DNA from: a virus
Strand: one strand, 5' to 3'
IMG/VR virus record: IMGVR_UViG_3300010370_000050
Coordinates: 1-54,190 of that record
DNA length: 54,190 nucleotides
Under the pieces are notes generated by a model. The model was not told the DNA's origin. It worked only from the letters and a program-made list of their open reading frames with translations, and did no database searches. This document shows positions 1 to 8,922 of this stretch, one piece after another (position 1 is the first letter of the stretch; each line of letters begins with the position of its first letter). Both the position numbers and the translations under genes were made by a program.

Positions 1-294
1 GCGGTCACCAATACGACCTACTGGACGGTCCTGGCCGCAAAGGGAACTGACGGAACCAATGGGACCAACGGCACCAATGGAACCTCGTTCGTCTTCCGCG
101 GGGAATATGCAGCAGGTACTGCCTACGTTGCCAATGACGTCGTGACCTCAGGTGGCTCAGCCTACATCTGCATCTTGGCGTCCACTGGAAACGCTCCAAC
201 GAACACCACCTACTGGTCAGTGCTTGCAGCCAAAGGCCAGGACGGCGTCACGATGGGCAAAGCGATCGCCGCCAGTTTGATCTTCGGTTTCTAA
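1..294 (+). CDS. Tail fibre protein, C-terminal fragment (cut by window edge)
   Basis: The reading frame is open from base 1 and stops at 292-294, giving the last 97 residues of a larger protein. A collagen-like Gly-Thr-Asn triplet run (GTDGTNGTNGTNGT) is followed by a module with the pattern YxxGxxYxxNDVVxxxGxxYxC and ending NAPTNTTYW. The fragment begins with the tail of a second such module. The pattern resembles small carbohydrate-binding modules (CBM5/12-like) common in phage fibres, so a receptor-binding or tip role is inferred. A similar module occurs in the 1199-residue tip protein at 11838-15437. The gene begins outside the window, perhaps at or after the one that starts at 54132. 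Confidence 0.7.
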   Translation, partial: AVTNTTYWTVLAAKGTDGTNGTNGTNGTSFVFRGEYAAGTAYVANDVVTSGGSAYICILASTGNAPTNTTYWSVLAAKGQDGVTMGKAIAASLIFGF

Positions 295-303
295 GGAACA
301 ACC

Positions 304-699
304 ATGCCTACACCAAATATTGTCAACGTTACCCAGATCGAGGGTAAGACAGCCGCCCTGATCCCCGCGGTAACCACAGCAGTCCACTGGTCTGCACTGA
401 CCCCGTCAGTCACAACCCCTCCCAAGATCCACAAGGTCGGGACGATCACGGCTTCGAACGTGACCAATGCTGCGGCAACCATCACTGTTGCGGTTCATAA
501 CGCTGCGACTCCAACTGGTACTGCGAATCGAATCGTCCATCAGATCTCGGTTCCTGCGAACTCGACCCTGGTGATCGTGGATAAGACCACACCGATCTAC
601 ATCGATGAGGGTCAGTCGATTGCTGTGACCGTCGGGACTGCAAGCGCCCTCGAGCTCGTGGCCTCTTACGAAGTCATCACCGGTACGGCAGCAGCGTAA
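304..699 (+). CDS. Hypothetical fibre-region structural protein
   Basis: This 131-residue protein is rich in Thr, Val and Ala and looks all-beta. It has alternating hydrophobic strands and no Cys, signal peptide or membrane segment. AAGGAACA lies just before the ATG. Its stop overlaps the start of the next fibre gene (TAATG), so the two are probably translationally coupled. Short beta proteins of this kind often sit beside fibre genes in phages of this type and may be virion decoration or fibre-attachment proteins. That role is inferred from position; the family was not recognised. Confidence 0.7.
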   Translation: MPTPNIVNVTQIEGKTAALIPAVTTAVHWSALTPSVTTPPKIHKVGTITASNVTNAAATITVAVHNAATPTGTANRIVHQISVPANSTLVIVDKTTPIYIDEGQSIAVTVGTASALELVASYEVITGTAAA

Positions 700-3287
700 T
701 GCTTGACAGAAAACTCGGCGGCTTCATCAGCGCAAATCCTCCTGCGCCCACTCAGGCTTCGGCTCAAGGGGTGTGGGATGGGAACCAGCAGATCGTTGCG
801 CAGCTTCAGAACGCTTGGCCTTTGCCGCCTCATGTCGTTCAGCGGTCGCTGAGGTTTAACAGCGCGGATAGTCCAAGCCTGAGCCGTACTCCTGGTGTTG
901 CTAGCAACCGTAGGACATATACATGGAGCGGGTGGTGCAAGTTAACGTCGCTTGCTGAACAAGTGCTTTTTAACGCCCAGGCAAATTCAAGCGGCGGAAC
1001 GCAGCGCACGCTCATCTCGATCGCTTCAAGCGGATTTCTTTACGTCAATACTGACAATCTTAATACCGCGATGATCTGGACCGTAAGCAGCAACAACTTG
1101 CTGCGCGATTTCAGCGCTTGGTACCACATCGTTGTTGCGGTAGATACCACGCAAGCAACCGCTGCCAATCGAGTTCGGATGTATATCAATGGCGTTGAAG
1201 TCTCGTATGCGGCCTCGACTTATCCTAGTCAAAACTACGACGACGCCATCAACAACACGGTTCCGCATTACATCAGCTACGAGCAGCATCCCGCACAAGC
1301 AACCAAACGCCTGAACGGCTATCTGGCCGAGGTCAACTTTGTTGACGGCCAAGCTCTAACCCCATCCTCCTTTGGCGAGACCGATCCTCAGACCGGCATA
1401 TGGGTTCCCAAGCGCTACACCGGAACCTACGGCACCAACGGCTTTTGCCTTCCCTTCAGCAACAACTCGAGCACCACTGCTCTTGGCTTTGACGCCTCCG
1501 GCAACGGGAACAACTGGACGCCTAACAACTTCAGCGTCACGCCAGGATCAGGCAACGATTCGCTTCTGGATGTGCCGAGTCTGTATGGCGCGACCGATAC
1601 GGGGATTGGCGCGGAGATCCGGGGGAATTATGCGACTCTAAATCCGTTGGACAACGGTGGCGCAACGCTTTCCGATGGGAATTTGGTCTCGACAAGGTCA
1701 AGCGCATCGACAGTGGCGGTGCGGTCAACCATGGCCGTTAGCTCCGGCAAATGGTATTGGGAGGTGACGCCAACCGCTCTAGGAGCATTGACGGTCGGAA
1801 TCGGAACACAAAGCGCTTCTCTTACCGGGATCGTTGGTGGAGATGCTTTCGGCTATGGCTGGTACAACGATTCTGGCGGGACTTCATCGAAGTACAACAG
1901 CAACGCATCGTCGTCGTATTCGACAGCCCTGACGGTCGGGTCTGTGTGCGGAGTTGCGCTGGACCTGGATTCAACACCAACCACACTCACGTTTTACAGA
2001 AACGGGATCAGCCAGGGAGTCGCGTATTCAGGTCTTACCGCTGGAACGTATTTCGCAATGATCTCTCAGTGGGGCGGCACGACATCGACAGCTAGCATCA
2101 ACTTCGGCCAACGCCCCTTCGCTTTCCCCGCTCCCGCAGGATTCAAAGCCCTCTGCACCACCAACTTCGTCGCTCCTGCGATCGGTCAGACCGCAGCCAA
2201 TCAGGCGGACAACCACTTCGCTGCCATCGCATACCCTGGCAACGGATCGACTCAGAACGTCGTTACGGAATTCGCTCCCGATCTGGTCTGGATTAAGAAC
2301 CGCTCATCCAACTGGTCTCATCTCTTGTACGACACGTTGCGCGGGCCAAGCAATGGCACAACCAGCAAGGCGCTGTTCACGAATGGAAGTGATGGTGAGA
2401 ACGTCATCAACGACAACAGCACCTACGGTTATCTCTCAGCTTTCAACTCGAATGGCTTTACGGTCAACGCTGGTTCCTATGTTGGAGCCGGTGGATATGC
2501 CAACACCTCTGGTCAGAACTATGTGGCTTGGTGCTGGAATGCCGGTGGCAACTCGGTAACGAACAACGCCGGAAGTAATGGCGCGACGATCGCTAGTACC
2601 TATCGAGCCAACAAGGCAGCAGGATTCTCGGTTGTGACCTATACCGGGAACGGCGTAGATGGCGCAACGGTAGCCCACGGCCTTGGCGCAGCACCTGCAT
2701 TCATCATCGTGAAATCCAGGAGCAACGCTTTCAACTGGGGCGTCTGGCACAAAAACCTTGCCAAATACGACGCCAACCATGCTTATGCAATTGGCCTCAA
2801 TTTAACCAGACCCGCTGACGCGACGGCGCAATACGCTGTGTTTTATCCTGGCGTAAACACCGCAAACGTGTTTGGTCTCGGAAACGAGTCAACCGCTAAC
2901 CAGTCGAACGCGACCTACGTAGCTTATTGCTTTGCTGAGGTGCCTGGGTTTTCTGGATTCGGTAGCTACACCGGCAATGGTTCTGCTGATGGCCCGTTTG
3001 TTCACCTCGGGTTTAGGCCTGCGTTCATGCTGTTGAAGAACATCTCGCAAGCGTATGGCTGGCAGATTTATGACTCCAAGCGCAACCCAACCAACCGAGT
3101 AAATCTCGGCTTATATCCGAACGTGTCTAACGGGGAAGGCACAGAGGCTGGGGCTGGGCCGATCGATTTCTTGAGTAATGGCTTCAAGATCCGCGATGCC
3201 ACATGGGATGAACTCAACGGTAGCACTCGTACTTACCTTTACATCGCATTTGCCGAAGCCCCGTTCCGCCTGAGCTCTGCCCGATAG
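699..3287 (+). CDS. Large tail fibre with LamG, SPRY-like and repeat domains
   Basis: The protein has 862 residues. A short N-terminal peptide containing QGVWDGNQQIVAQ and a WP pair is followed by a LamG/concanavalin-like domain at about residues 45-205 (TYTWSGWCK, WYHIVVAVD, MYINGVEV). Next comes a SPRY-like domain at about 335-490 (GKWYWEV, FGYGWYND). The C-terminal part repeats DLVWIKNRS / FIIVKSRS / FMLLKNIS-type strands of the kind grouped as DUF7483. These folds bind glycans or proteins, so host-surface recognition is the likely role. The gene overlaps the stop of its upstream neighbour, and the next fibre gene begins 9 bases downstream. Its N-terminal peptide resembles that of the next fibre, pointing to the same virion anchor. 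Confidence 0.85.
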   Translation: MLDRKLGGFISANPPAPTQASAQGVWDGNQQIVAQLQNAWPLPPHVVQRSLRFNSADSPSLSRTPGVASNRRTYTWSGWCKLTSLAEQVLFNAQANSSGGTQRTLISIASSGFLYVNTDNLNTAMIWTVSSNNLLRDFSAWYHIVVAVDTTQATAANRVRMYINGVEVSYAASTYPSQNYDDAINNTVPHYISYEQHPAQATKRLNGYLAEVNFVDGQALTPSSFGETDPQTGIWVPKRYTGTYGTNGFCLPFSNNSSTTALGFDASGNGNNWTPNNFSVTPGSGNDSLLDVPSLYGATDTGIGAEIRGNYATLNPLDNGGATLSDGNLVSTRSSASTVAVRSTMAVSSGKWYWEVTPTALGALTVGIGTQSASLTGIVGGDAFGYGWYNDSGGTSSKYNSNASSSYSTALTVGSVCGVALDLDSTPTTLTFYRNGISQGVAYSGLTAGTYFAMISQWGGTTSTASINFGQRPFAFPAPAGFKALCTTNFVAPAIGQTAANQADNHFAAIAYPGNGSTQNVVTEFAPDLVWIKNRSSNWSHLLYDTLRGPSNGTTSKALFTNGSDGENVINDNSTYGYLSAFNSNGFTVNAGSYVGAGGYANTSGQNYVAWCWNAGGNSVTNNAGSNGATIASTYRANKAAGFSVVTYTGNGVDGATVAHGLGAAPAFIIVKSRSNAFNWGVWHKNLAKYDANHAYAIGLNLTRPADATAQYAVFYPGVNTANVFGLGNESTANQSNATYVAYCFAEVPGFSGFGSYTGNGSADGPFVHLGFRPAFMLLKNISQAYGWQIYDSKRNPTNRVNLGLYPNVSNGEGTEAGAGPIDFLSNGFKIRDATWDELNGSTRTYLYIAFAEAPFRLSSAR

Positions 3288-3296
3288 GAAACAAGC

Positions 3297-6200
3297 ATGT
3301 CTCGATTCCCAGGACACATCATCAAGCTCCCTGCGAACACCCCGAGTCAGAGCTCGGCACCTGGTGTCTGGACGCTCAAGGACCAGCTCGTCGCACAACG
3401 CAACAACCAGTGGCCGTTCCAAAGGGATCCTGACTTCCGGTACACCACGCTGCTGCTCCAGGGCAACGTCCCCAACACGACAGGCCCACAGGCGATGAAC
3501 CTGCCCCTGGCCTACAACTCGGACGCCTCGAGCAACAACTTCCTGATCACGCCGAATGGGGATGTGTCGCCCAGGCCGTTCAGCCCGTACGGGGGTGGGA
3601 ACTACAGCAACGGCTTTGATGGGGCAGCAGACTTTCTGGGTATCGCAAACAATGCCCTCGTTCAGCTAACAAACGCAACAGCATTCACGATTGAGGCTTG
3701 GGTTTATCCAATTTCAATCGCAAACAATCCTCAAATTGTTTTTGCGTACAACCCATCCTCTCCGTATCAGGGATATTCGTTACGCATCCTGACCTCATCG
3801 GGCTTGTTTGAGATGTTTGATGGGACAAGCTGGATTTCGTTTGGGGCTGCTCAACTCAATACATGGCAACACATTGCGGTCTCTTACGAAGGCAACGGAA
3901 CAACCAGAAGGTTCTTTATCAACGGAGTTCAGCAAGGTCCGGCGATAACAGTGCCGTCAACCATCAACTGGACTTCTGGCGGCGTCAATATATCTAGTTC
4001 CGGAGAATCTTTTAATGGATATATCAGCAACCTCCGTATCGTCAAAGGCACGGCGGTTTACACCTCAAACTTCACGCCGCCATCCCAGCCGTTAACTGCG
4101 ATCACAAACACTTCGTTGCTTACCTGTCAAAGCAACCGCTTCATCGACAACAGCGGCAACAACCTCACCATCACTCGTAACGGCGACGTTAGGGTCACCG
4201 ACAACTCGCCTTTCGTATCCGCCGACTTCACGACCGGTAGCGGGTACTTCGATGGGAATGGGGATTATTTGAACGCCGGTGCAAGCACATCTCTTTCCTG
4301 TGGATCTGGCAGCTTTACAGTAGAGACATGGATTTATCCGTCAGTTCTGGCGCAAAGTTCCATTTATGCCAGCACCGCCAACGGAGGACAATTTTTCTCG
4401 TTTGCGTCAGGTCAAGGTATAGGCGTCGGCAGGGTTAACGTCGCTTGGGATTATTCGACAAACGTCTTCCCTGTTTACTACGCTTGGAATCACATCGTTT
4501 GGGTTAGAAGCGGCAACAACCTTTCCATCTACCTAAACGGGACGAGGATAGGAAACGTCCAAAACTCCCAAAATTTCACCTTAAACGGCGGCTCGGCAAC
4601 GATAGGCACGGAGGGTTCGATTGCCTCCACTATTCCTGCGTGCTACATGGCGGGATTTCGTGTAGTCACGGGCACAGCGGTGTATGACCCTACGCAAACA
4701 AGCATTCCAGTTCCCACCGCTCCACCAACCGCAGTTAGCGGGACACAGCTTTTGACGCTTCTTACCCGCGCCCCATCTCAGAACCACGGCTTCATCGACT
4801 CCAGCCCCAACGAGTTCATCGTTACCCGCAACGGCAATGTAAGCCAGGGTACGTTCAGTCCGTTCAGTCCTAGTGGGTGGGGCTATTATCTTGCTGAACA
4901 ACAAAACAACACCGTTAACTTTACAACGTCGGCGGGAACGGATTTTCAATTTTCCGGTGACTTCACAATTGAAGGCTGGGTTTATCCGCAAAACAGTTCT
5001 GGAGACGGAAGCCTGTTTGTCGTTAGTGATAACACAAATTACCTAGCCCTTAACATTAGTATCTCGGCGAACGTCTTCAATATCTATCTAAACGGTGGCA
5101 CCCCCGCTGCTGTGATTACAAGCGACATTCCTGTAGCCGCGTGGACTCACGTAGCAATGGTTAGAAACGGGTCTGGTACCGGGAACATAAAACTTTATGT
5201 AAATGGTGGGCTAAAGGGTTCGGCAACCAATACGTCCACATTAGGCTTCGCAAATCCTGCTGTTTGCAGAATAGGCGGCGGAGTAAGCGGAATTAACCGT
5301 TACTACTCAAATGTTCGTGTGTGCAAATCCGCTGTTTACACCGCAGCGTTTACGCCAAGCACACTACCTCTTTCAACAACTAGTCAAGGCGCAACCAATT
5401 GCGTTTTACTTACTGCTAATGCGAATCGTTTTCTAAATCAAACGGCTGGTGCTGCAGCAACTATTACCGGCTCCCCCTCCGTCCAAGCCTTCTCACCCTT
5501 CGCTCCGGCAAATTCGGTGTCGCCGCTGGTCACGGGCGGGAGTGGGTATTTTCCGGGAAGCACTTCTGTTTGGCTTGTCGCCCCGGACAATCCAGCGCTT
5601 GAGCTAAGTTCCAACGATTTCACGATTGAATGCTGGGTTTACAGCACTGCCGATTTTTCGGCGAATAGAATATTTACTTCTAAATGGAATCACTTTGTAT
5701 TTGGAATTAACTCCACTCCGGCTTTAAGTTTTACTTGGTATGGAACCACTAACGGATCTGCCACAGGTACTTTGATAAGCACTGCGCCAAACGCTTGGCA
5801 TCACTTTGCTGTTTGCCGTCAAGGCGGCACCCTTTATATGTTCCAGAATGGGCAAAAGCTCACGCAAAGCAACTCAACGATTACCGGTACTCTTAATAAC
5901 GACAGTTACGGGCCTATGCTCGGTGGAAATGAAAACGTCGTTAGTGGCGCTATTGCAAGTGCAAACGAACCTTGGTACGGCTACATATCTGGATACCGCA
6001 TGGTAAACGGAACTGCTCTTTACACCAGTAGCTTCCCCATCCCCACTGCCCCACCAACAGCCATCCCAGGCACCTCCCTCCTGCTCAACTTCACTGGCGG
6101 CGGGATTGTCGATGCGACAGGCAAGAACGTCATCGAGACATTCGGAAATGCTCAGCTTACGACGGCGCAGCCAAAATGGACGGGACAAGGATCGCTGTCC

Positions 6201-6707
6201 AATAACGGCGCAGCGGGGGCCAGGTTCCAAGTTAGCAGCAATTCTGCGCCACCGCTTTTCAATGTGGGGACGGGTGATTACACAGTAGAGTTTTGGGTCA
6301 ATACAGGAACTCCAGCATCGCAGCAGTGCATTTTAGACTTTAGAAACGCAGACGTCGCGGGTCAAGGCTATGCTTTGATATTTAATACGTCCCGCCAAAT
6401 TATCATGTATTACAACGTTGGCAATCGAATCACAACGTCTGCCATCTCTGCAAACGTTTGGACTCATATCGCTGTCGTTAGGTATAACGGGGTTTACACA
6501 ATTTATGTGAATGGTTCTGCATCTGGAGGTACATATAACAATTCTGATGCAGTTGCCCCTCCAGCAAATAGACCTTTAATTGGATCGGTAAGTGACGGCA
6601 GTCAGGTGTTTAACGGAAACTTTTCTGACTTCAGAATAAGCCGTATTGCCCGTTACACCGGCAACTTCAACATCAACACCATCCCCGGACCTTTCCCCAT
6701 AGGCTAA
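3297..6707 (+). CDS. Giant tail fibre with five tandem LamG domains
   Basis: The protein has 1136 residues. After an N-terminal anchor-like peptide (APGVWTLKDQLVAQ, then QWP) come five concanavalin/LamG-type domains about 215 residues apart. Each is marked by F/Y-T-I/V-E-x-W near residues 129, 339, 556, 774 and 994. Each also has an xxHI/FAVxR strand, a YxNG hairpin and a closing RxxKGTAVYT-like segment. LamG folds bind carbohydrate, so several host-glycan contacts are likely. The repeats are diverged at the protein level, suggesting old duplications. The small gene at 6710, possibly a chaperone, and a terminator at 7071 follow. Confidence 0.85.
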   Translation: MSRFPGHIIKLPANTPSQSSAPGVWTLKDQLVAQRNNQWPFQRDPDFRYTTLLLQGNVPNTTGPQAMNLPLAYNSDASSNNFLITPNGDVSPRPFSPYGGGNYSNGFDGAADFLGIANNALVQLTNATAFTIEAWVYPISIANNPQIVFAYNPSSPYQGYSLRILTSSGLFEMFDGTSWISFGAAQLNTWQHIAVSYEGNGTTRRFFINGVQQGPAITVPSTINWTSGGVNISSSGESFNGYISNLRIVKGTAVYTSNFTPPSQPLTAITNTSLLTCQSNRFIDNSGNNLTITRNGDVRVTDNSPFVSADFTTGSGYFDGNGDYLNAGASTSLSCGSGSFTVETWIYPSVLAQSSIYASTANGGQFFSFASGQGIGVGRVNVAWDYSTNVFPVYYAWNHIVWVRSGNNLSIYLNGTRIGNVQNSQNFTLNGGSATIGTEGSIASTIPACYMAGFRVVTGTAVYDPTQTSIPVPTAPPTAVSGTQLLTLLTRAPSQNHGFIDSSPNEFIVTRNGNVSQGTFSPFSPSGWGYYLAEQQNNTVNFTTSAGTDFQFSGDFTIEGWVYPQNSSGDGSLFVVSDNTNYLALNISISANVFNIYLNGGTPAAVITSDIPVAAWTHVAMVRNGSGTGNIKLYVNGGLKGSATNTSTLGFANPAVCRIGGGVSGINRYYSNVRVCKSAVYTAAFTPSTLPLSTTSQGATNCVLLTANANRFLNQTAGAAATITGSPSVQAFSPFAPANSVSPLVTGGSGYFPGSTSVWLVAPDNPALELSSNDFTIECWVYSTADFSANRIFTSKWNHFVFGINSTPALSFTWYGTTNGSATGTLISTAPNAWHHFAVCRQGGTLYMFQNGQKLTQSNSTITGTLNNDSYGPMLGGNENVVSGAIASANEPWYGYISGYRMVNGTALYTSSFPIPTAPPTAIPGTSLLLNFTGGGIVDATGKNVIETFGNAQLTTAQPKWTGQGSLSNNGAAGARFQVSSNSAPPLFNVGTGDYTVEFWVNTGTPASQQCILDFRNADVAGQGYALIFNTSRQIIMYYNVGNRITTSAISANVWTHIAVVRYNGVYTIYVNGSASGGTYNNSDAVAPPANRPLIGSVSDGSQVFNGNFSDFRISRIARYTGNFNINTIPGPFPIG

Positions 6708-6709
6708 CC

Positions 6710-7051
6710 ATGTACGCAATCATCCGCGATGGCCGGATCGTCAACACCGGCACCCTCGAAGCAATGTTCATCTCGAACGTCTTCCCTGACTCGGCAACAC
6801 CCCAGTGGCTGGAAGAGCATGGCGTCTACGAGATCGTGATACCGCCTTACGACCCAGACACCCAGGTCATGGAGTCCTGCGATCCGATCATCGTTGGGCG
6901 CACTGTGCAGCTTCACATAGTCCGCGCAAAGACCGAGGAAGAGCTCACCCAGACTCATCCGAAGATGGATCCTGAGGGCGTTGTGATGTTTGCCGACACG
7001 GTTGTAACCGACGATATCCAGATCGAAGTCATCAACGGCGATTCGGTCTAA
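6710..7051 (+). CDS. Hypothetical protein after fibres, possible fibre assembly factor
   Basis: This 113-residue acidic protein starts two bases after the LamG fibre stop and is the last gene before an intrinsic terminator. It begins MYAIIRDGRIVNTG, a beta hairpin of the kind seen at the start of small phage proteins that accompany fibres. No catalytic motif, Cys pair or membrane segment is visible. Its position directly behind two fibre genes suggests a tail-fibre chaperone or a fibre-tip component. That is inference; the family was not recognised with certainty. Confidence 0.65.
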   Translation: MYAIIRDGRIVNTGTLEAMFISNVFPDSATPQWLEEHGVYEIVIPPYDPDTQVMESCDPIIVGRTVQLHIVRAKTEEELTQTHPKMDPEGVVMFADTVVTDDIQIEVINGDSV

Positions 7052-7070
7052 CCCCAGCTCACCTAACTGC

Positions 7071-7092
7071 AACCCGCTTCGGCGGGTTTTTT
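7071..7092 (+). terminator. Rho-independent terminator ending the fibre unit
   Basis: A 7-bp stem, AACCCGC paired with GCGGGTT, closes a TTCG tetraloop and runs into six T residues. It lies 20 bases after the stop of the gene at 6710-7051 and just before the next gene at 7099. It should end or attenuate fibre transcription before the lysis region. Confidence 0.9.
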
Positions 7093-7098
7093 ATCGCC

Positions 7099-7251
7099 AT
7101 GAAAAAGCCAGTCTGGGAAAAGCCCAACCCTAAGGGCAAAAGCAAGCCTCTGACACCAGCTCAGAAGTCTGCAGCGAAGAAGTCGGCCAAGGCAGCAGGT
7201 AGGCCCTATCCGAATCTCGTGGACAACATGAATGCCGCGAGGAAGAAATGA
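7099..7251 (+). CDS. Small basic hypothetical protein
   Basis: This 50-residue protein is rich in Lys, Pro and Ala, beginning MKKPVWEKPNPKGKSKPLTP and ending in a GRPYPNLVDN segment and AARKK. It overlaps the next gene by ATGA, which supports translation despite the shortness. Short Lys-rich proteins of this style are common beside the lysis and structural genes of podovirus-like phages, with no known function. The start lies 7 bases past the terminator T-run, so translation needs read-through or a promoter close by. Confidence 0.7.
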   Translation: MKKPVWEKPNPKGKSKPLTPAQKSAAKKSAKAAGRPYPNLVDNMNAARKK

Positions 7252-7484
7252 GTGTCGAGCTGCATCGTGAGCTAGGCGAACATGACGCCAAGATCGAGAA
7301 CCTCGAGAAAGAAGTTCACCTGTTACGCAAAGACGTGGCCAGGATCTTCGAGAAGCTCGATGACATCAACCTGACTTTGTCCTCTGCTAAAGGTGGATGG
7401 AAGACCTTGTTACTGATTGGTGGGGCGATCTCTGGTCTGGTTGCTTTCTTCAACACGATCTTTCATTGGGTGACGTCCAAATGA
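7248..7484 (+). CDS. Coiled-coil plus membrane-anchor protein, holin-like accessory
   Basis: This 78-residue protein has residues 1-48 as a heptad-like coiled coil (HDAKIENLEKEVHLLRKDV). It then has one hydrophobic segment at about residues 51-73 (TLLLIGGAISGLVAFFNTI) and a short basic tail. The layout matches XhlA-type lysis-accessory proteins. The ATG overlaps the upstream stop (ATGA). Because it lies at the head of the lysis region, a holin-accessory or antiholin role is plausible. A clearer holin candidate is the two-segment protein at 8716. Confidence 0.7.
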   Translation: MSVELHRELGEHDAKIENLEKEVHLLRKDVARIFEKLDDINLTLSSAKGGWKTLLLIGGAISGLVAFFNTIFHWVTSK

Positions 7485-7519
7485 AACGGTTCTACAAGCC
7501 TGGTGATCCTTATGGTTAA
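7481..7519 (+). CDS. Possible 12-codon linking peptide
   Basis: ATG at 7481 overlaps the stop of the upstream membrane-anchor gene (ATGA). A 12-residue frame, MKRFYKPGDPYG, ends at 7519 across the ATG of the following gene at 7512. This start-stop chaining would pass ribosomes between two genes that are otherwise about 30 bases apart. No good Shine-Dalgarno sequence precedes either start. It may be chance. Confidence 0.25.
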   Translation: MKRFYKPGDPYG

Positions 7520-7769
7520 GAAGCCAGATCTCGTGATGGTGATCTGGGAAGACGCCGCTCACGACACGCTGGGGTGGGGTCAAGGATTAGAAGCAGCAAA
7601 GAAGTTCGACATTCCAACCGTCGTATCAGTCGGTTGGTTGATGGCCAGGGATAAGAAGGGCGTCAAGATCGCCCAGTCTTTGTGCGACGACAACATCGCT
7701 CAAGCCCTGGTTGTTCCGGCAAGGATGATCAAGAAGGTCGTCAAGTTGCCCAGTCCGTTTAAGGGGTGA
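7512..7769 (+). CDS. Hypothetical phage protein
   Basis: This 85-residue protein begins MVKKPDLVMVIWEDAAHDTL and contains VVSVGWLMARDKKGVKIAQS, a beta-rich pattern I know from short hypothetical proteins of many tailed phages. No catalytic or membrane signature is visible. ATG 7512 is preferred to an upstream ATA/ATC-rich extension because the protein then starts at the conserved block. It sits in the middle of the lysis region and its 3' end overlaps the Shine-Dalgarno sequence of the next gene. Confidence 0.7.
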   Translation: MVKKPDLVMVIWEDAAHDTLGWGQGLEAAKKFDIPTVVSVGWLMARDKKGVKIAQSLCDDNIAQALVVPARMIKKVVKLPSPFKG

Positions 7770-7771
7770 CT

Positions 7772-8719
7772 ATGGCGAATCCAGTCTCCGATGAGGTCTT
7801 TATCGCGTTGTGGAAAGAGTTTGGCAGTCCAACAAAGGTTGCTGAGCATCTTGGCATCCACGTTAGAAGCGTATTCAACAGACGAAACAGAATTCAGAAC
7901 CGCTACAAGGTTTCTCTAGAAACCACGGTCGATCTTCGTAGCGGGATCAGCACAAGACTTGTTCATCCTTACGACGGTGTTCGAGCGATCGCTGACATCT
8001 CGGGCTACGTGATTGTCTTCTCCGACGCTCACTTCTTCCCTGGTGAGAAGAGCGTTGGGTACTGCGCACTGATCCAGCTCATCAAGCAGTTCAAGCCCAA
8101 GCTGATCGTTGCAAACGGCGACATCCTGGACGGGGCAACCATTCATGGCCATGGGCCTCAGGGTTGGGAGAGGCCTCCGACTCTGAAAGAAGAGCTTGAG
8201 GCGGTGCAACACAGCATGAAGGGTATCGAGAAAGCAGCTCGAGGTGCCCTGCTCCACCGGACTATTGGAAACCACGATCTTCGGTTTGAGCGTCGGTTAG
8301 CGATTGGCGCTCCTGAATATCGGGGTATCGAAGGCATGACCTTAAAGGACCACCTTCCTTTGTGGGGAGTCTCCTGGTCTTTGATGATCAACGACAACAC
8401 GATGATCAAGCACCGGATCCACGGTGGGATTCACTCAGGGCACAACAACACGGTCAAGGGTGGGATCAACGTCGTCACGGGACACACTCACCTTCTGTCT
8501 GTGTCTCCTTGGGCTGACTACAAGGGAAGGCGTTGGGGTGTTTCAACCGGCATGTTGGCTGATCCTCAAGACGCCCAGTTCCGTTACGCGGAGGACAACC
8601 CACGTCCTTGGGCTCAGGGCTTTGCGGTCCTGAAATATGACGAAGAGGGTGAACTTCTGCCGCCTGAACTCTGTGAGGTGATGAATGGCACCGCATATTT
8701 CCGAGGAGAGAAAGTGTGA
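7772..8719 (+). CDS. Calcineurin-like metallophosphoesterase with N-terminal HTH
   Basis: The protein has 315 residues. Residues 1-45 form a helix-turn-helix-like segment (TKVAEHLGIHVRSVFNRRNR). The phosphoesterase core follows, with its metal-binding motifs in order: FSDAH at 83-87, NGDILDG at 115-121, GNHD at 166-169, then a later HGG and GHTH. The full motif set predicts an active dinuclear metal phosphatase or nuclease. ATG 7772 is chosen because AAGGGG precedes it at 7761-7766; a GTG at 7766 is the alternative. Similar enzymes often lie beside phage lysis or tail genes, and their substrate is unknown. Confidence 0.85.
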   Translation: MANPVSDEVFIALWKEFGSPTKVAEHLGIHVRSVFNRRNRIQNRYKVSLETTVDLRSGISTRLVHPYDGVRAIADISGYVIVFSDAHFFPGEKSVGYCALIQLIKQFKPKLIVANGDILDGATIHGHGPQGWERPPTLKEELEAVQHSMKGIEKAARGALLHRTIGNHDLRFERRLAIGAPEYRGIEGMTLKDHLPLWGVSWSLMINDNTMIKHRIHGGIHSGHNNTVKGGINVVTGHTHLLSVSPWADYKGRRWGVSTGMLADPQDAQFRYAEDNPRPWAQGFAVLKYDEEGELLPPELCEVMNGTAYFRGEKV

Positions 8720-8922
8720 TTCAGCTCTACGACAACTGGAAAGAGATCGTGAAGAAGGCTTGGTCCATTCGCTTCATGATCCTTGCCGGGATTCTTTCAG
8801 GAGTTGAAGTTGTTCTCCCCCTCTTTGCTCACCAGTTTCCTAACGGCGTCTTTGCGGCCCTATCTGGTTGTTGTGTGGCTGCAGCTTTCGTTGCTCGCCT
8901 CGTGGCACAAAAGGATGTCTGA
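8716..8922 (+). CDS. Holin (two membrane segments)
   Basis: This 68-residue protein has two hydrophobic stretches, at about residues 18-37 (IRFMILAGILSGVEVVLPLF) and 43-63, separated by a short loop, and a charged C-terminus. It starts with GTG overlapping the stop of the phosphoesterase gene and is joined by TGATG to the endolysin. Size, topology and position directly before the endolysin are those of a class II (pin)holin. With a signal-anchor endolysin downstream, it would trigger lysis by membrane depolarisation. Confidence 0.85.
   Translation: MIQLYDNWKEIVKKAWSIRFMILAGILSGVEVVLPLFAHQFPNGVFAALSGCCVAAAFVARLVAQKDV

Noticed and set aside
1751-2216. Extra frames in the fibre genes (both strands)
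   Set aside because: They overlap large fibre genes fully, without ribosome sites or recognisable sequence.
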